Shown here: one piece after another, positions 53,169-63,600 of the stretch
How positions within the stretch are numbered: the stretch's first letter is position 1
How the letters are laid out: each line of letters begins with the position of its first letter
DNA from: Hahella sp. HNIBRBA332
GTDB taxonomy: Bacteria > Pseudomonadota > Gammaproteobacteria > Pseudomonadales > Oleiphilaceae
NCBI RefSeq assembly: GCF_030719035.1
Contig: NZ_CP132203.1
Span: 4,854,501-4,918,500 of the forward strand
Direction: 5' to 3'
Length of the DNA stretch: 64,000 bases
Notes under the pieces: generated by a model
What the model saw: only the letters and a program-made list of their open reading frames with translations
The model's database searches: none
Told to the model about the DNA's origin: nothing
Program-made: the position numbers and the translations under genes

Positions 53169-54108
53169 GAATTTATCTCATCACATCATCGCTCATCTGC
53201 CCTTTCTCGCCGCGGTTTATCGCGCTCGCAGCTTTACCCGCGCGGCGGCGGAAATGCACCTCTCTCAAGCGGCGGTGAGTTACCAGATTCGGCAGTTGGA
53301 GCAAAAGATCGGAGTTCGTCTGGTCGTGCGCCAATCCGGCAGTCGTATCCATCTGACCCATGCCGGGCAGAATCTGGTGGATGAGTACCTGATTAGCGAG
53401 CAACGCTTGCAGGCGACTCTCGACAGCCTGAGTGGAGAGAGCCTCGGTGGAAGGTTAAAGGTCACGGCTCCCGTCGACTTCGGCAGTCTGGTTATGCCTG
53501 CCGCCATTGCAGAACTGGAGCGTCTGGCGCCCGCGCTGCAAATAGAGCTGCATGTCAGTGATGACCTTATCGATCTTGTCGCGCAGCAGTTTGACGTCGC
53601 AATTCGCTCTCCTGCGACAGGCGCTGGGCTAACGCATCACCTGCTGACGACCTCCAAAAAACAGGTGGTGGCCGGCAAAGAGTATCTGCAACGGCGCGGC
53701 CTGCCGGCAACCCTCGCAGATCTGAGACATCATCGCCTGCTTACCCGCGCCAACGGCAAAGCCGCCAGCTGGGGACAGTTATTAAGGCAAAATGATCTCA
53801 GTCTGGATGCGATGCCGGAGCGCATGCGCCTTGGCAATACCTTCGCGCTGGCGGAGGGCGTGCGTAATAATCTGGGGATGGCGATATTGCCCAGCTTCGC
53901 TGTGGGACGAGATATCGCGGAAGGCAAAGTCATTGAGCTGTTTCCGTCGTTTAGCGCGCCGTTACTGACGGAGTTTTACTTGAGTTACCCGCCGTCTACG
54001 CCAATCCGCAAGCGACTCGCGGCTCTGGCGCAAGCCATACGGACGGTGATGGTCTCCGAGCGCTTCAGCGACGGATTCATAGAGGCGGATGGGCTATTGA
54101 GTGATTAA
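53167..54108 (+). CDS. LysR-family transcriptional regulator
   Basis: 313 residues. N-terminal winged helix-turn-helix (AAEMHLSQAAVSYQIRQLEQKIGVRL) with the linker helix, then a substrate-binding domain (GGRLKVTAPVDFG, LIDLVAQQFDVAIR). Resembles the DsdA/CrgA branch that regulates a neighbouring gene. No clear ribosome-binding site ahead of the ATG. Divergent from the EamA transporter gene. Confidence 0.93.
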   Translation: MNLSHHIIAHLPFLAAVYRARSFTRAAAEMHLSQAAVSYQIRQLEQKIGVRLVVRQSGSRIHLTHAGQNLVDEYLISEQRLQATLDSLSGESLGGRLKVTAPVDFGSLVMPAAIAELERLAPALQIELHVSDDLIDLVAQQFDVAIRSPATGAGLTHHLLTTSKKQVVAGKEYLQRRGLPATLADLRHHRLLTRANGKAASWGQLLRQNDLSLDAMPERMRLGNTFALAEGVRNNLGMAILPSFAVGRDIAEGKVIELFPSFSAPLLTEFYLSYPPSTPIRKRLAALAQAIRTVMVSERFSDGFIEADGLLSD

Positions 54109-54114
54109 AGTCGT

Positions 54115-54318
54115 TCAACGCAAACGCCCCATGTCGTCGTCTTCGGACAACTCCTCGGCTTTGTGGCATGCTTTGTCCGTTTGCGTCTCGTCACAAACCG
54201 GGTGCTGAGTTTGCGGATCAGGCTGATGGTGCGACGCGCAGGATGACAACACCAGCGCCAACAGAGCGACCAGCACAGGCCGCAGCCAGCGCATCTTCTG
54301 TCTAAACAGCTTTTTCAC
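54115..54318 (-). CDS. Small lipoprotein
   Basis: 67 residues from a GTG at 54318 that overlaps the upstream gene's stop as GTGA and has AAAGGA about 10 nt ahead. Lipobox LSSC at about residues 22-25. Mature part is short, with two Cys (VCDETQTDKAC) and an acidic tail. Unknown function; translationally coupled to the 299-residue protein upstream. Confidence 0.65.
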   Translation of the reverse strand: MKKLFRQKMRWLRPVLVALLALVLSSCASHHQPDPQTQHPVCDETQTDKACHKAEELSEDDDMGRLR

Positions 54319-55211
54319 TTGGTTTTTCCTTTTAATTTGCACTCATCAATCAGGCTGCGAACCCGCTCATCCGTCAATACATTTTCCCGCGCCCATACGA
54401 AGTCTTTGCTGCGTCCAATCGCAGGTGCTTGATAGGGTTGGTAATCAAAGTCAGCAAATCGGGCGCTGACCTTGAGCAGACATGCGAAAAAATAAATGAC
54501 CTCGTCCGCATTTTCCAACAGTGACGCAAAACGTAGTCCGTTCCTGGCGATACTCCACTGGAAAGGCTCTTCAGCCAACAGCTCTTTAGTACGCGCCAGA
54601 AAACTAGATTCATGGAAATAACTTAGGGTTTCCGGATCTTTCGTCCACACGCCCTGGCGTTTCGACGCGTTGAGATAGCAGGCGAGGATATTCTGCCGCA
54701 ACTTATAACGAATGACTAAATTAGCCAGTTGCGTCTGCTCAAGAATATCCAGTGCGGACTGATAAGCCTGAATCGCCTCTCTGCGATACGCCAACATCCG
54801 TTGCTCCTGATTGCGTTTACGCGCGCCAAGGCAACGGTCAAACAGCATATCTCCCAACAGCCACAACAAGCGCGCGCGTCCCACTGGCTCCCGCCCTGCA
54901 ATGCTCAGTTCATGGCGCAGGAAATGCTCCAGGCGCCCGATATTCTCCTCCTGCGACAAGTCGCCATTGCGACGATACAGGTCTTCGTACAGATCGAACA
55001 TGCCTTCCAATGCCGCAGGAAAAGGGTTGGGAAACTCCCTTTCATGCAAAGCGTTAATAATGTCCACTGTATTTTTATTGGGTTTATGGTGGGGATGGAG
55101 ATAGTTGGCCTTCAGCGTTTTGATATCCGGGCCTGCCTCATACTGGGCCACAAATGCTTCCCATGTCCAAAGACGCTTCAGGCGATGAATTTTATTAAAA
55201 GTTGTTGACAT
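54315..55211 (-). CDS. Helical protein of unknown function
   Basis: 298 residues from the ATG at 55211 (a start at 55232 would add seven). No signal peptide or TM segment. The protein is rich in helices with TPR-like stretches (REAIQAYQSALDILEQTQL) and a conserved-looking C-terminus (PYQAPAIGRSKDFVWAREN). No family recognised. Overlaps the lipoprotein gene by 4 nt. Confidence 0.6.
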   Translation of the reverse strand: MSTTFNKIHRLKRLWTWEAFVAQYEAGPDIKTLKANYLHPHHKPNKNTVDIINALHEREFPNPFPAALEGMFDLYEDLYRRNGDLSQEENIGRLEHFLRHELSIAGREPVGRARLLWLLGDMLFDRCLGARKRNQEQRMLAYRREAIQAYQSALDILEQTQLANLVIRYKLRQNILACYLNASKRQGVWTKDPETLSYFHESSFLARTKELLAEEPFQWSIARNGLRFASLLENADEVIYFFACLLKVSARFADFDYQPYQAPAIGRSKDFVWARENVLTDERVRSLIDECKLKGKTK

Positions 55212-55349
55212 ACCATCCCCGCAAAATGTCAAGACCAGTTTTTGCTGTAAAACTGGTTTTTTAGGCCCCTTTTCAAATCGCTATGCTGACCGGGAATCAA
55301 AGGCTGCGTCAAGCGCAGCCACTGCCGCAATCAGCACTAGGAATCGATC

Positions 55350-56060
55350 ATGAAAAAATTTGTTTTAGCCGCCTTTACACTCCTCTACCTCAGTGGCTGC
55401 GCCACCTCTTCTCACTTCAATCGCGCCGCGCTGGAAGGGATCTCCGCCGAGCCTGGACAGCCCAAAGAATACGCACGAGCGGACTCGGTCAAAGAAATCG
55501 AGGCCCTGAAGCCACAAGCAGAGCTTCCATTGCGTTTGTACGTACCACAGCCCGCCAATGACAACCCATGGAGCCAGGAGGAGATTGAGGAAATCGAGTC
55601 ATGGAAGCCCTTTTTGAAACAAAACGGATTGGTGTCCGAATTGTTTGTCGCGCCAGAATCGACACGCAGAAATTGCTATCAGTATGACAACTGCCAGCTT
55701 GAAGAACAGCGTATGGAAGCCGCGCGCTTTCAGGCGGACGCCTGGCTCGCTTTCGACATTAACAGCAGTGAGGAGGAATACGCTAACCCTCTAAGCATTC
55801 TCAACATCACGGTAGTAGGCATGTGGGTGGTCCCAGCGCACCACACCAGCTCGGACGTGCGTTTGGAAGGCTCTCTGGTGGATGTTCGCAACGGCTATCT
55901 TTACGCTTTCGCCCGCGCTTTCGGCAAAGCGTCGCATACCAAGCCGTTGATGTATTCCGAAAGATATGAAACCAGAGGTTTGGCCCGCTTGAATGCGTTG
56001 AAAAACTTCGGTGTGCGACTCAAACAAGAAACCAGCGCCAGCGCCGCGCCGGCTCTTTAA
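55350..56060 (+). CDS. Lipoprotein of unknown function
   Basis: 236 residues. Lipobox LSGC at about residues 14-17. Mature part begins with a helical, acidic region, then a mixed domain with GMWVVPAHHTSSDVRLEGSLVDVRNGYLY, a pattern found in several uncharacterised gammaproteobacterial lipoproteins. A Cys pair (NCYQYDNC) lies near the middle. No function can be assigned. Confidence 0.65.
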   Translation: MKKFVLAAFTLLYLSGCATSSHFNRAALEGISAEPGQPKEYARADSVKEIEALKPQAELPLRLYVPQPANDNPWSQEEIEEIESWKPFLKQNGLVSELFVAPESTRRNCYQYDNCQLEEQRMEAARFQADAWLAFDINSSEEEYANPLSILNITVVGMWVVPAHHTSSDVRLEGSLVDVRNGYLYAFARAFGKASHTKPLMYSERYETRGLARLNALKNFGVRLKQETSASAAPAL

Positions 56061-56142
56061 CTCCTCAGCGACGTCCTTTATCCTCAGTTGAACCGCCTCC
56101 ACTTTTCGTGGTCAGGCCAGAATCGATTGAGGGAGTATGGAC

Positions 56143-56925
56143 ATGCTACGCGCCATCACATTGCTGTTAGCTTTGGGCCTGAGTCTCATGGCGCAGGCCC
56201 AGCGTCTGGAGACGATCACACTACAACACCGGACAGCGGAGGACATGGCGCGGCAGGTTCGGGAACTGTACCCCGAGGATCAGGCCCATATCAGCGGTCA
56301 TCGCAACCAGTTGCTCATTCGGGCTGACGACTCAGTCATTGCGGAAATACATGACTTGGTGATGCAACTGGATACTCCGCAACGGCAATTCCTCATTACC
56401 GTCAGCCGTGACCGCAACCGACTGGGGGAAAACAGCGGCTGGGGCGTCTCAGGCGTCATCAGCAACGACGGCGGATCGGCGCGGGTCGAAGCAGGCAAGA
56501 AAGTTTACTCCACACGAGGTGGCGGACAGCAAACGCTCACAGTCGTGGAAGGCTCTTCCGCCTTTATCAATACCGGCCAAAAGCAGCCGGTCAGAACGAC
56601 ACAACGGATCAATGGCCGATTGGTGGATAGCGTGGAATATCTGGATCTGAGCAGCGGCGTCTACGTAGAGCCCCGCCTGACCGGACAAAACCGGGTTGAA
56701 TTGAAAGTCCGCTCACAAAGCAACGAACAAGACGACATTCAACAGCACCGCATCAATACATCTTCTCTGGACACCATTCGCGTCGTCCAACTTGGAGAGT
56801 GGGTAGAGTTGGGAGGCGCGTCGCTAACCAGCAACCGCTCAGACAGCGGCATTACCTACTCCACACGCAGACAGAGCGCAGATGAACAAAGCGTTCTTAT
56901 CAAAGTGGAGTTATTGGGGAATTAG
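56143..56925 (+). CDS. Short secretin-like periplasmic protein
   Basis: 260 residues from the ATG at 56143, which has GAGGGAG at a good distance (that at 56137 is too close). Signal peptide cut after MAQA. Residues about 20-90 resemble a secretin N-domain (TLQHRTAEDMARQVRELYP, NQLLIRADDSVIAEIHDLVMQLDTPQRQ); the rest resembles the start of the secretin C-domain (SGVYVEPRLTGQNRVELKVRSQ, GEWVELGGASL). It is too short for a full pore (secretins are 400-700). Its stop abuts that of the convergent gene. Confidence 0.75.
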   Translation: MLRAITLLLALGLSLMAQAQRLETITLQHRTAEDMARQVRELYPEDQAHISGHRNQLLIRADDSVIAEIHDLVMQLDTPQRQFLITVSRDRNRLGENSGWGVSGVISNDGGSARVEAGKKVYSTRGGGQQTLTVVEGSSAFINTGQKQPVRTTQRINGRLVDSVEYLDLSSGVYVEPRLTGQNRVELKVRSQSNEQDDIQQHRINTSSLDTIRVVQLGEWVELGGASLTSNRSDSGITYSTRRQSADEQSVLIKVELLGN

Positions 56926-58047
56926 CTACTCAGTAAAAAAATCGTGGAAGTGGTAGCCCTTATTTTCCGGGCGCAACGATAAAGAGAAACGGCGGAAATC
57001 CTCTTTAGCCCAGTGGGCTTCGGTGACGACATCGATAGCCTTATCCACGTTGGCCGCCGTCGCCAGAGCCAGATGCGTGCGAATAGTAACCCCCAGATAA
57101 TCCGCAAAATCAACGCCGTTGAAATAATCATACAGAAGCACGACCGCCCAGCCTGCCTCGACAAAGTGCCCACCCACACTATGGGACAGACGCCCGTCCT
57201 TTACCCCCTGCAACCCTTCATTCGACCAATCCACACCACCTATCAGGCGCTCCGGCTCAGGAGCCACCGAGCGCGCCGCCAGCGCCATCAAATCACTGGC
57301 GGCCCAGATCAGGTCCACAGATGGATAACGTTCCAGCATTTTCGGGGTGCGGGCAGTGACTTCATCCCAAAACCAGTTGGCGTACACCAGCTGCTTCAGG
57401 ATTACCTTATTACTGTGCTCTGACAGAAAGCGCTGTAAACCAGCGTTACGGTCCAGGGCCGCAGTGGAGTCCATGCCGCCGCTAATGGCAAGCAGGTCAA
57501 AGCTGTTCTTACGCGGCCACTTGACTTGAGCCTGTCGTAACAACTCCTCCGCGACCAGATACCCCACCTCCTCATCATCGGGATACATATGTCCCAGCCA
57601 GTTGGGAAACTTCTCAGAGCGCGGCAGCCCCACTAGAGCCCGGTCGCGCTCCGGTACACTGGTATTCACGAGAAAAATGCCAACGCCACGAGTATTGGCT
57701 TCCTGCAGGAGTTTTTCTGTAATGGAAAAAAAATATCCGACAATAATCGCCTTCGGCGGATTAGGGCGCTGCAGCGCCTCCATGCCCATTTTGAGCACAT
57801 TAAAGCGTTGATCGTTCCCGTACATGACTTCCAGTTTAACACCCAGGTCTTTCGCCACCACTTTAGCGAAGGCGCCGGTCTTCCCCCAGAAAATGTTTTC
57901 AGTGGGGGATGGAGAGATAAACAGGAAATAATCCGTATCGGACAAGCGCCCGACAGGCGGGCCGCCAGCATGACACAGCCAGGACGAAACAGTAACCCAG
58001 ACGACAATGAAGCCGCGCAAGAACTTCATTACAGTTGCGAGATTCAT
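56926..58047 (-). CDS. Periplasmic binding protein of the sugar/LacI type
   Basis: 373 residues. Signal peptide of about 27 residues (an ATG at 58029 is a later alternative). Peripla_BP_4-type fold: TENIFWGKTGAFAKVVAKDLG, KAIIVGYFF, GVGIFLVNTS, FDLLAISGGMDSTAALDR, IWAASDLMALAARSV, GGVDWSNEG. No ABC genes are adjacent; such orphans may work with sensor proteins, as LuxP does. Ligand unknown. Confidence 0.85.
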   Translation of the reverse strand: MNLATVMKFLRGFIVVWVTVSSWLCHAGGPPVGRLSDTDYFLFISPSPTENIFWGKTGAFAKVVAKDLGVKLEVMYGNDQRFNVLKMGMEALQRPNPPKAIIVGYFFSITEKLLQEANTRGVGIFLVNTSVPERDRALVGLPRSEKFPNWLGHMYPDDEEVGYLVAEELLRQAQVKWPRKNSFDLLAISGGMDSTAALDRNAGLQRFLSEHSNKVILKQLVYANWFWDEVTARTPKMLERYPSVDLIWAASDLMALAARSVAPEPERLIGGVDWSNEGLQGVKDGRLSHSVGGHFVEAGWAVVLLYDYFNGVDFADYLGVTIRTHLALATAANVDKAIDVVTEAHWAKEDFRRFSLSLRPENKGYHFHDFFTE

Positions 58048-58222
58048 AGTTAATTATAGATAAGGCACCTTCATTAAGAGTGGACCATAACCGCTAGTTT
58101 GCAAAGAATCCGCCCTGCGCCCAATGACGTAAAATATTTACTTTCATGTCGGCGCTTCCTGATTGCGCGACCTGCGTCTCCGTAATAGTATGCGCTCCCC
58201 GCCCCAAGACTCGGAGTGCACC

Positions 58223-59035
58223 ATGTTACGGCGCTTTCTGACTACCCTGTATTTTTTATGTTTTTGCTCTTCTCTTTACGCCCGCGAGCTAACGGAGCGC
58301 AGCGACTGGCGCGAGTATTTCCGCAACGCTCAGGTTCAGGGCGTATTCATGCTTTGCAGACAAAATACGGACAACTGTCAGACCAGCAACCTGCAGCGCG
58401 CCTCAGAAGGCTTCGTCCCCGCCTCCACATTCAAAATCCTGCAGGTGTTGATTGCATTGGAAACCGGAGTCCTGAAAGACGGTCGGGAGATATTTCGCTG
58501 GGACGGACAAAAACGTCCGTTCAAAATATGGGAAGACGATTTCACCTTACGTGGAGCTATGCAAAATTCCGTCGAGCCTGTTTTTCAGGACCTCGCGCTG
58601 CAGATTGGTGAGGAGCGCATGCGCCACCATGTCGCTCAAGCGAACTATGGCAACGCAGATATCAGCGGCGGTGCTGACCATTTCTGGCTTGACGGCGCAC
58701 TGCGAATATCCGCTGCGGAACAAATTGAATTTCTGTCCCGCCTTTATTACGCCGGACTGCCGTTTTCTGAACGCAATCAACTAATTGTACAAGAGGCGCT
58801 GTTGACTGAAGCCGCCAACGCCTATGTATTAAGAAGCAAAACCGGCTATAGCCTGGGTATGCCAGGATACAACGACGCCACGAAGCCAGGATTGGCCTGG
58901 TGGGTCGGCTGGGTGGAAAAAGGCCCGGACCTGTATTTCTTCGCAGCCAACTTCGATATCGACAAAAATGAAAAGCTGGCGTTCAGAAAGAGCATTCCCC
59001 GACGCATTATGACGTCGGAAGGTATTCTGCAATAA
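58223..59035 (+). CDS. Class D (OXA-type) beta-lactamase homologue
   Basis: 270 residues from the ATG at 58223 (GGAG 8 nt upstream). Signal peptide cut after SLYA. Serine-hydrolase motifs are in place: PASTFK (Ser68, Lys71), YGN (142-144), FWL (154-156), and KTG (206-208). The second motif reads S-V-E (116-118) instead of the usual S-x-V. The enzyme should bind beta-lactams; activity and range are not predictable. No mobile element or resistance cluster surrounds it, so it is probably an intrinsic chromosomal gene. Confidence 0.88.
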   Translation: MLRRFLTTLYFLCFCSSLYARELTERSDWREYFRNAQVQGVFMLCRQNTDNCQTSNLQRASEGFVPASTFKILQVLIALETGVLKDGREIFRWDGQKRPFKIWEDDFTLRGAMQNSVEPVFQDLALQIGEERMRHHVAQANYGNADISGGADHFWLDGALRISAAEQIEFLSRLYYAGLPFSERNQLIVQEALLTEAANAYVLRSKTGYSLGMPGYNDATKPGLAWWVGWVEKGPDLYFFAANFDIDKNEKLAFRKSIPRRIMTSEGILQ

Positions 59036-59057
59036 ACTCAGCGCGGCTTGCCGCCGC

Positions 59058-59078
59058 CAGCGAATAACCCGCTGTTTT
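59058..59078 (+). terminator. Weak terminator after the beta-lactamase gene
   Basis: CAGCG/CGCTG stem, seven-base loop, then TTTT. Short stem, so low certainty. Confidence 0.35.
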
Positions 59079-59176
59079 CGAGGACTGTTTATCAGTTTGC
59101 CCTGAAATTAAGTGCTAGCCTGCCCAGTCAACAGCTGCCATGTCGATTCAGCAACGCCTATTTCAGGGTAACAGCC

Positions 59177-60220
59177 ATGCCATTAACAATAATAAAATCG
59201 CAGTTCTCCCGCCGTTTTCGCCACACTGTTCGCGTCAGTCTTTTCGCCAGCCTGGTCTTCAGCCTGCAAGGGTGCGCCGTCTCCTGGTGGAGTGATGCGC
59301 AAACACCAGAACCACCTGAAGAGGTGACCCGAGCGGAAGCGTCCATCGCCGCTGAGGATACCGCCTCTCCGACCCAGGTTAATATGGCCTCCGCATCCGG
59401 GGACACTCTGCAAGACAATAATGCAGTATCACCTGGCGCACCTGCGGAAATCCTCAGTAGTCCTCCTCCCGCAGCCGGACATGAAGCCCCGCAATTGGCG
59501 CCCGAAGACGCGCATAAAGACCTGTCACAAACAAATACGCAAACAGCGGAAGCGCTCACTGTCGTCCTAGAAGAAGCCGCCCCGCCGGCGCAACCCGCTA
59601 CGGTAGCGTCTCCCGTTCATTCAGCGTCTTCGCAGCAAATATTGACGGTTGCAGAAAACACTCAATCTCAGCCTGTTAACGTCGACACTAAAGCTACAAA
59701 ACCGAGTGAAGAAGTGATAGATGAGGAAACCGGGTCGCTGAAGGTGGTGGAAGTCAAAGCACAGCCTGCATCTATCGAACGCTCTTCCACAACGGCCGCG
59801 CTGAGTCAGAACGTCGGTTCATTCGGCATCTGGACGCTGGAGCGCAATTGGGACGGGGAACATCCAGATAGCTGCCGCCTCAGCACCCCAACCCGCCAAG
59901 TGGAAGTCGGCGACCACACGTCTCAGATATGGCTATCCTTAGAGCCGGGCCGCTTTGTCGTTTACGCCTCGTCAGACATTTTCCTGAAAAAGCACGGTGT
60001 AGGGTTACGCCTGGACCAATCCAAGCTGATGTCATTCTCGCAACAGGATTACCCTACCCGCACACTTGTACTGTCGGACCTGAGCGAGCAACTCGAAAAG
60101 AGCAAAATGCTACATGTTTACCTGGTATTAGGTGAGCAAAAGTCTTCGCTTTCTCACCAGGAATTCAGTTTGCAGGATATGCGTAAAGCCATCCCTGCGC
60201 TCAAACGCTGCAATGGTTGA
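59177..60220 (+). CDS. Lipoprotein with a long disordered linker
   Basis: 347 residues from the ATG at 59177 (AGGGTAA upstream). An N-terminal basic stretch and hydrophobic segment end in the lipobox LQGC at about residue 33. Residues about 40-210 are Ala/Pro/Glu/Thr-rich and disordered. The C-terminal ~130 residues form a compact domain starting GIWTLERNWDGEHPDSCRLS, with paired Cys (one near the domain start, one in LKRCNG at the end). Unknown function; the linker may span the periplasm toward peptidoglycan. Confidence 0.65.
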   Translation: MPLTIIKSQFSRRFRHTVRVSLFASLVFSLQGCAVSWWSDAQTPEPPEEVTRAEASIAAEDTASPTQVNMASASGDTLQDNNAVSPGAPAEILSSPPPAAGHEAPQLAPEDAHKDLSQTNTQTAEALTVVLEEAAPPAQPATVASPVHSASSQQILTVAENTQSQPVNVDTKATKPSEEVIDEETGSLKVVEVKAQPASIERSSTTAALSQNVGSFGIWTLERNWDGEHPDSCRLSTPTRQVEVGDHTSQIWLSLEPGRFVVYASSDIFLKKHGVGLRLDQSKLMSFSQQDYPTRTLVLSDLSEQLEKSKMLHVYLVLGEQKSSLSHQEFSLQDMRKAIPALKRCNG

Positions 60221-60237
60221 AAAGCCTTATTTTTCAA

Positions 60238-60258
60238 GGGCGAACCGCACGTTCGCCC
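60238..60258. other. Hairpin GGGCGAAC/GTTCGCCC
   Basis: Perfect eight-base-pair inverted repeat with a five-base loop, flanked by a further AAGCCT/AGGCTT pair, just after the lipoprotein gene. It lacks a T-run, so it may be a Rho-associated or RNA-stabilising hairpin. Confidence 0.4.
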
Positions 60259-60379
60259 AGGCTTAAGTTCACGCTTTCCGCCTTAAGCAATAATGCTTAC
60301 AGAGAATCCACTACAGACCGCTAACCGACTGATTCTTTAGACTACACTCGAATACATAGAAACATATACGGTTAATGTT

Positions 60380-60604
60380 GTGGACTGGATAATCAATAGC
60401 AGCCAAAGAAACGCCATTCATCCAAGCGGACTTGAGCTGTTTTTTTACGCATTCGGCGGCGAGTTACGGGAGTTGATGCCCCGTAATATCCCGGAAGAAT
60501 TATCAGCCTCAGAAGTCCGTGAATTAGTGCAAGATGGTGAAAAGAAAATCACCAACTTCTTCGGACTTGAGAGCGACCCCCGCAAAGTGCACATACTGCT
60601 CTAA
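60380..60604 (+). CDS. Small hypothetical protein
   Basis: 74 residues from a GTG at 60380. Soluble, mixed alpha/beta, with LELFFYAFGGELREL and acidic C-terminal helices. No family recognised. Supported mainly by a strong terminator just after the stop and by the absence of an overlapping gene. Confidence 0.5.
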   Translation: MDWIINSSQRNAIHPSGLELFFYAFGGELRELMPRNIPEELSASEVRELVQDGEKKITNFFGLESDPRKVHILL

Positions 60605-60610
60605 GCGGAC

Positions 60611-60641
60611 AAAAAAACCGAGGCAAGCGCCTCGGTTTTTT
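60611..60641. terminator. Bidirectional Rho-independent terminator
   Basis: CCGAGGC/GCCTCGG stem with an AAGC loop, flanked by an A-run and a T-run. Serves both the small plus-strand gene and the leftward sbcC. Confidence 0.93.
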
Positions 60642-60670
60642 ATTGCCTTCACATTCTTCCAAATCGCGCT

Positions 60671-63600
60671 CTACATCGCGCTCTCCAGGCAATACCGGTT
60701 ATCCAGCCGGCTGACGCCCAAACCGCTCATCTTCTTCACTTTAATCTGCACGGAAATACGCTCTTTCATCGCCTCCACATGACTGATGACGCCGATCATC
60801 TTGCCACTGGCGTTCAGGCAGTCCAGAGCATCCAGCGCCACCTCCAGAGTCTCGCTGTCCAGTGTGCCGAAGCCCTCGTCCAGAAAAAGAGAGTCGATGC
60901 TGGTTTTGTGACTGACCAAATCTGACAATGCCAACGCCAACGCCAGACTCACCAGGAAGCTCTCCCCGCCAGACAAGGTTTTGGTGTCTCTGACGGTATC
61001 CGCTTGCCAGGTATCCACCACTTGCAATTCAAGGGCTTCACCTTCACGACGCTCCAATTCATAACGACCGTGTAACCGACTTAAATGTTGATTGGCGAGA
61101 TATACCAGATGGTCCAGGGTCAGGCCTTGCGCATAACGCCGGAATTTGGCGCCGTCCGCGGCCCCAATCAGGCCACTCAAATATGCCCAGTCATCGTAAC
61201 GCTGCTGCAGCAGCTCAATATCGACCAGCAGCTTTTGCCGGCTCATCCGTCTGGACTGATCGCTTTGTAACAGTTGTCTGATTTCACCCTGTTTTTGACT
61301 GATGGCTTTCAGTCCGTCCGCGACAGCTTGTAGCTGCTCCGTCAATTCTGCCTCTTTCAGCTGAGTCGCCGGCGCCGCCAACAACTCATTCAGTTCGGCT
61401 TCCGCACGTTGCTTCAGCGTCGCCGCCCGATCCTTCTGTTGATCCAACTCCTGCTTCAATACCGCCAGCGCCTGTCGTTCCTCTTCATTAATCAACGCCT
61501 GTTCAAAGGCGGCTTGATCCGCAAATCGGCTGGCGGCGAGCGCTTCACTCCATAAGCGCTCCGCATCGGATAAGAGTGCGCGCTGAGAGCCCAATTGCGT
61601 CTTCAGCACTTCCTCGCGTCCCAGGTGTTGCTGCAACGCCGTGTCGGCCCTTTCTTTGTCTTCCTGCAACGTGGCCCAACGCTTCTCCGTCGTCGCCAGC
61701 TGCTCTTGCATGCGCTTGCGTTCCTCCGCCGGCGATTTATCGCCAAATAACGCCTGACGCTGCGATTTTTTCTCAGTCAACGCTGCTTCCGTCTGCGCCA
61801 GGTTTTCCTGCAATCCTGTTAAGGTCTGCGCAATTTCCGCGGTTTTCTCCGCCGCGTGCTCAAGCTGGCGCTCCAGATCTCCCGCTTGTTTCACGCCCAG
61901 CTCCAGTTTCTCTTGCCGAGCCTGATACTCTCGTGCTTCAGCGTTGCGAGCCTCCAGCCAGGCATCCTGGTCATCGTCCTTAGGCATCGCATAGCCCATG
62001 CTGGAAAACGCTTCCGTCAACCCCTGTTCCAAGGCGCTCAGCGCAGAGCGTTGTTCCGTCTGCTGCGTAAGGAGCCCCTCAATCTCTTTGTTGAGATTCA
62101 GCAGGTCGCGCTGTTGCAACTCCAGCTTTCTGCGAATCTCGCCAAGCTCCTGCTCCGCAACTGTGGCGGACTCTTTAGCTTGCTGCAATTGCTTTTCCGT
62201 TTGCTCCAATGAGCGCACGCGCTCAGCCAGAGCATTTTCTTTGGTTTCTTCTTTCTGTAAATAAACATCAACCGCGTTTTCCGCCCCAGCAGGCGCATCG
62301 ATCGCCAGATTGACGCTGAAATCCTTGCACAGCTGCTCCCATTCCCCCCGCAGGGCCGCCATTTCCTGCTCCAGCTTGCCGCGTGTAGCCACCCCCAATT
62401 CCAACTCACTGGACAACCGGGCCGCCGCTTCATTCAGCTTCTTGCCCTTGTCTTCCAATTCCTGCAGCTGCTTGCGCTTCTCTTGCAGACGTTTTTCCGT
62501 GTCGGACTCCCGCTGCGCCTCATAGGCAGCGATGCCAGGATGATCGTGGGAGCCACACAAGGGACAAGGTTCCCCGGGACTCAGACGAGCGCGATGCTCG
62601 CTAAGCGAAGCAATCTGACGCTCTTGCTGCAGCAGACGGTCCAGGTCATCCAGATGCGTCTTTTCCGCTTTATACTGCTTACGCATCAACGCCAGAGACT
62701 GCTTTCCTTGCTCTAACTCGCTCTCGCGCTGACTGAGTTGCGCATTCAGCGCCATCAATTCCTGACTACGTTTGCTGTGGTCATCCGCCAAACGCCCAAG
62801 CCGGAAGCGGTCCGTGCGGCTTTTTTGCATTGCCGCCAAGCGTTCCCGCAGATCCACCTCAGCCTCTCCCGACAATACGTCGAGTATGGCTTGTTGAGTC
62901 GCCATGACGGCCTGACGACGCTCTTCCAGAGCGCTATGCGCAGTAGCCTGCGCCTCCTGCAAACGAGCAGACTCCGCTTCCTGCTGGCGATGCACCGCCT
63001 GTCGCGTGCTGACAGCCTCTTGCAACTTGGCCAGTTCAATCTTCGCTTTTGTTCGCTGCGCCAGACGCTCCCGCCATAACGGCAGATTCTCCGGCAATAG
63101 CTTATGGGAGCGCCTGCTTTCGAGGTATTCATTCGCTTCTTGAATCCCCCCCCGCAACGCCTTCAGCTGATGGGAGAGATTTTTTTCCTGCTCTCCAGAT
63201 TCCACCTGGCGACGCAGGGTCTCAGTGACGGTTTCCTGTTGCTGCTGCATCAGAGAACGAAGTTGTTCGATCGCCTGATCCAGCGGCATGACCTTTTCCG
63301 CCACCAGGCTTTCCAGCTCTTCCCGTTGCGTCTGCAATTGCATCAACGCTTGTTTCGCCAGCGCAAGCTCAGAAGATTTGCGCTCCAGCTCTTCACGGGC
63401 TAACTCCAGACTTTCCGTCAGAGATTTGATATGCCGTTCTGTCTGCGCATAAGCGTCATGAGCCTGCTGAAAATCTTTATAGAAAGGACGCAGCTTCTCC
63501 GCCGGCTCACTGAGCGCCAAACGCCCCAGGTCGGATTTCTCCTGCTCCAGCCGCGCCGTCGCTTCACTAAGACGCTGTTCAGCTTCGTTGTAGGACTGTT

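Noticed and set aside
60238..60258. Rho-independent terminator after the long-linker lipoprotein
   Set aside because: The hairpin is strong but has no T-run on either side, so it is listed only as a hairpin.
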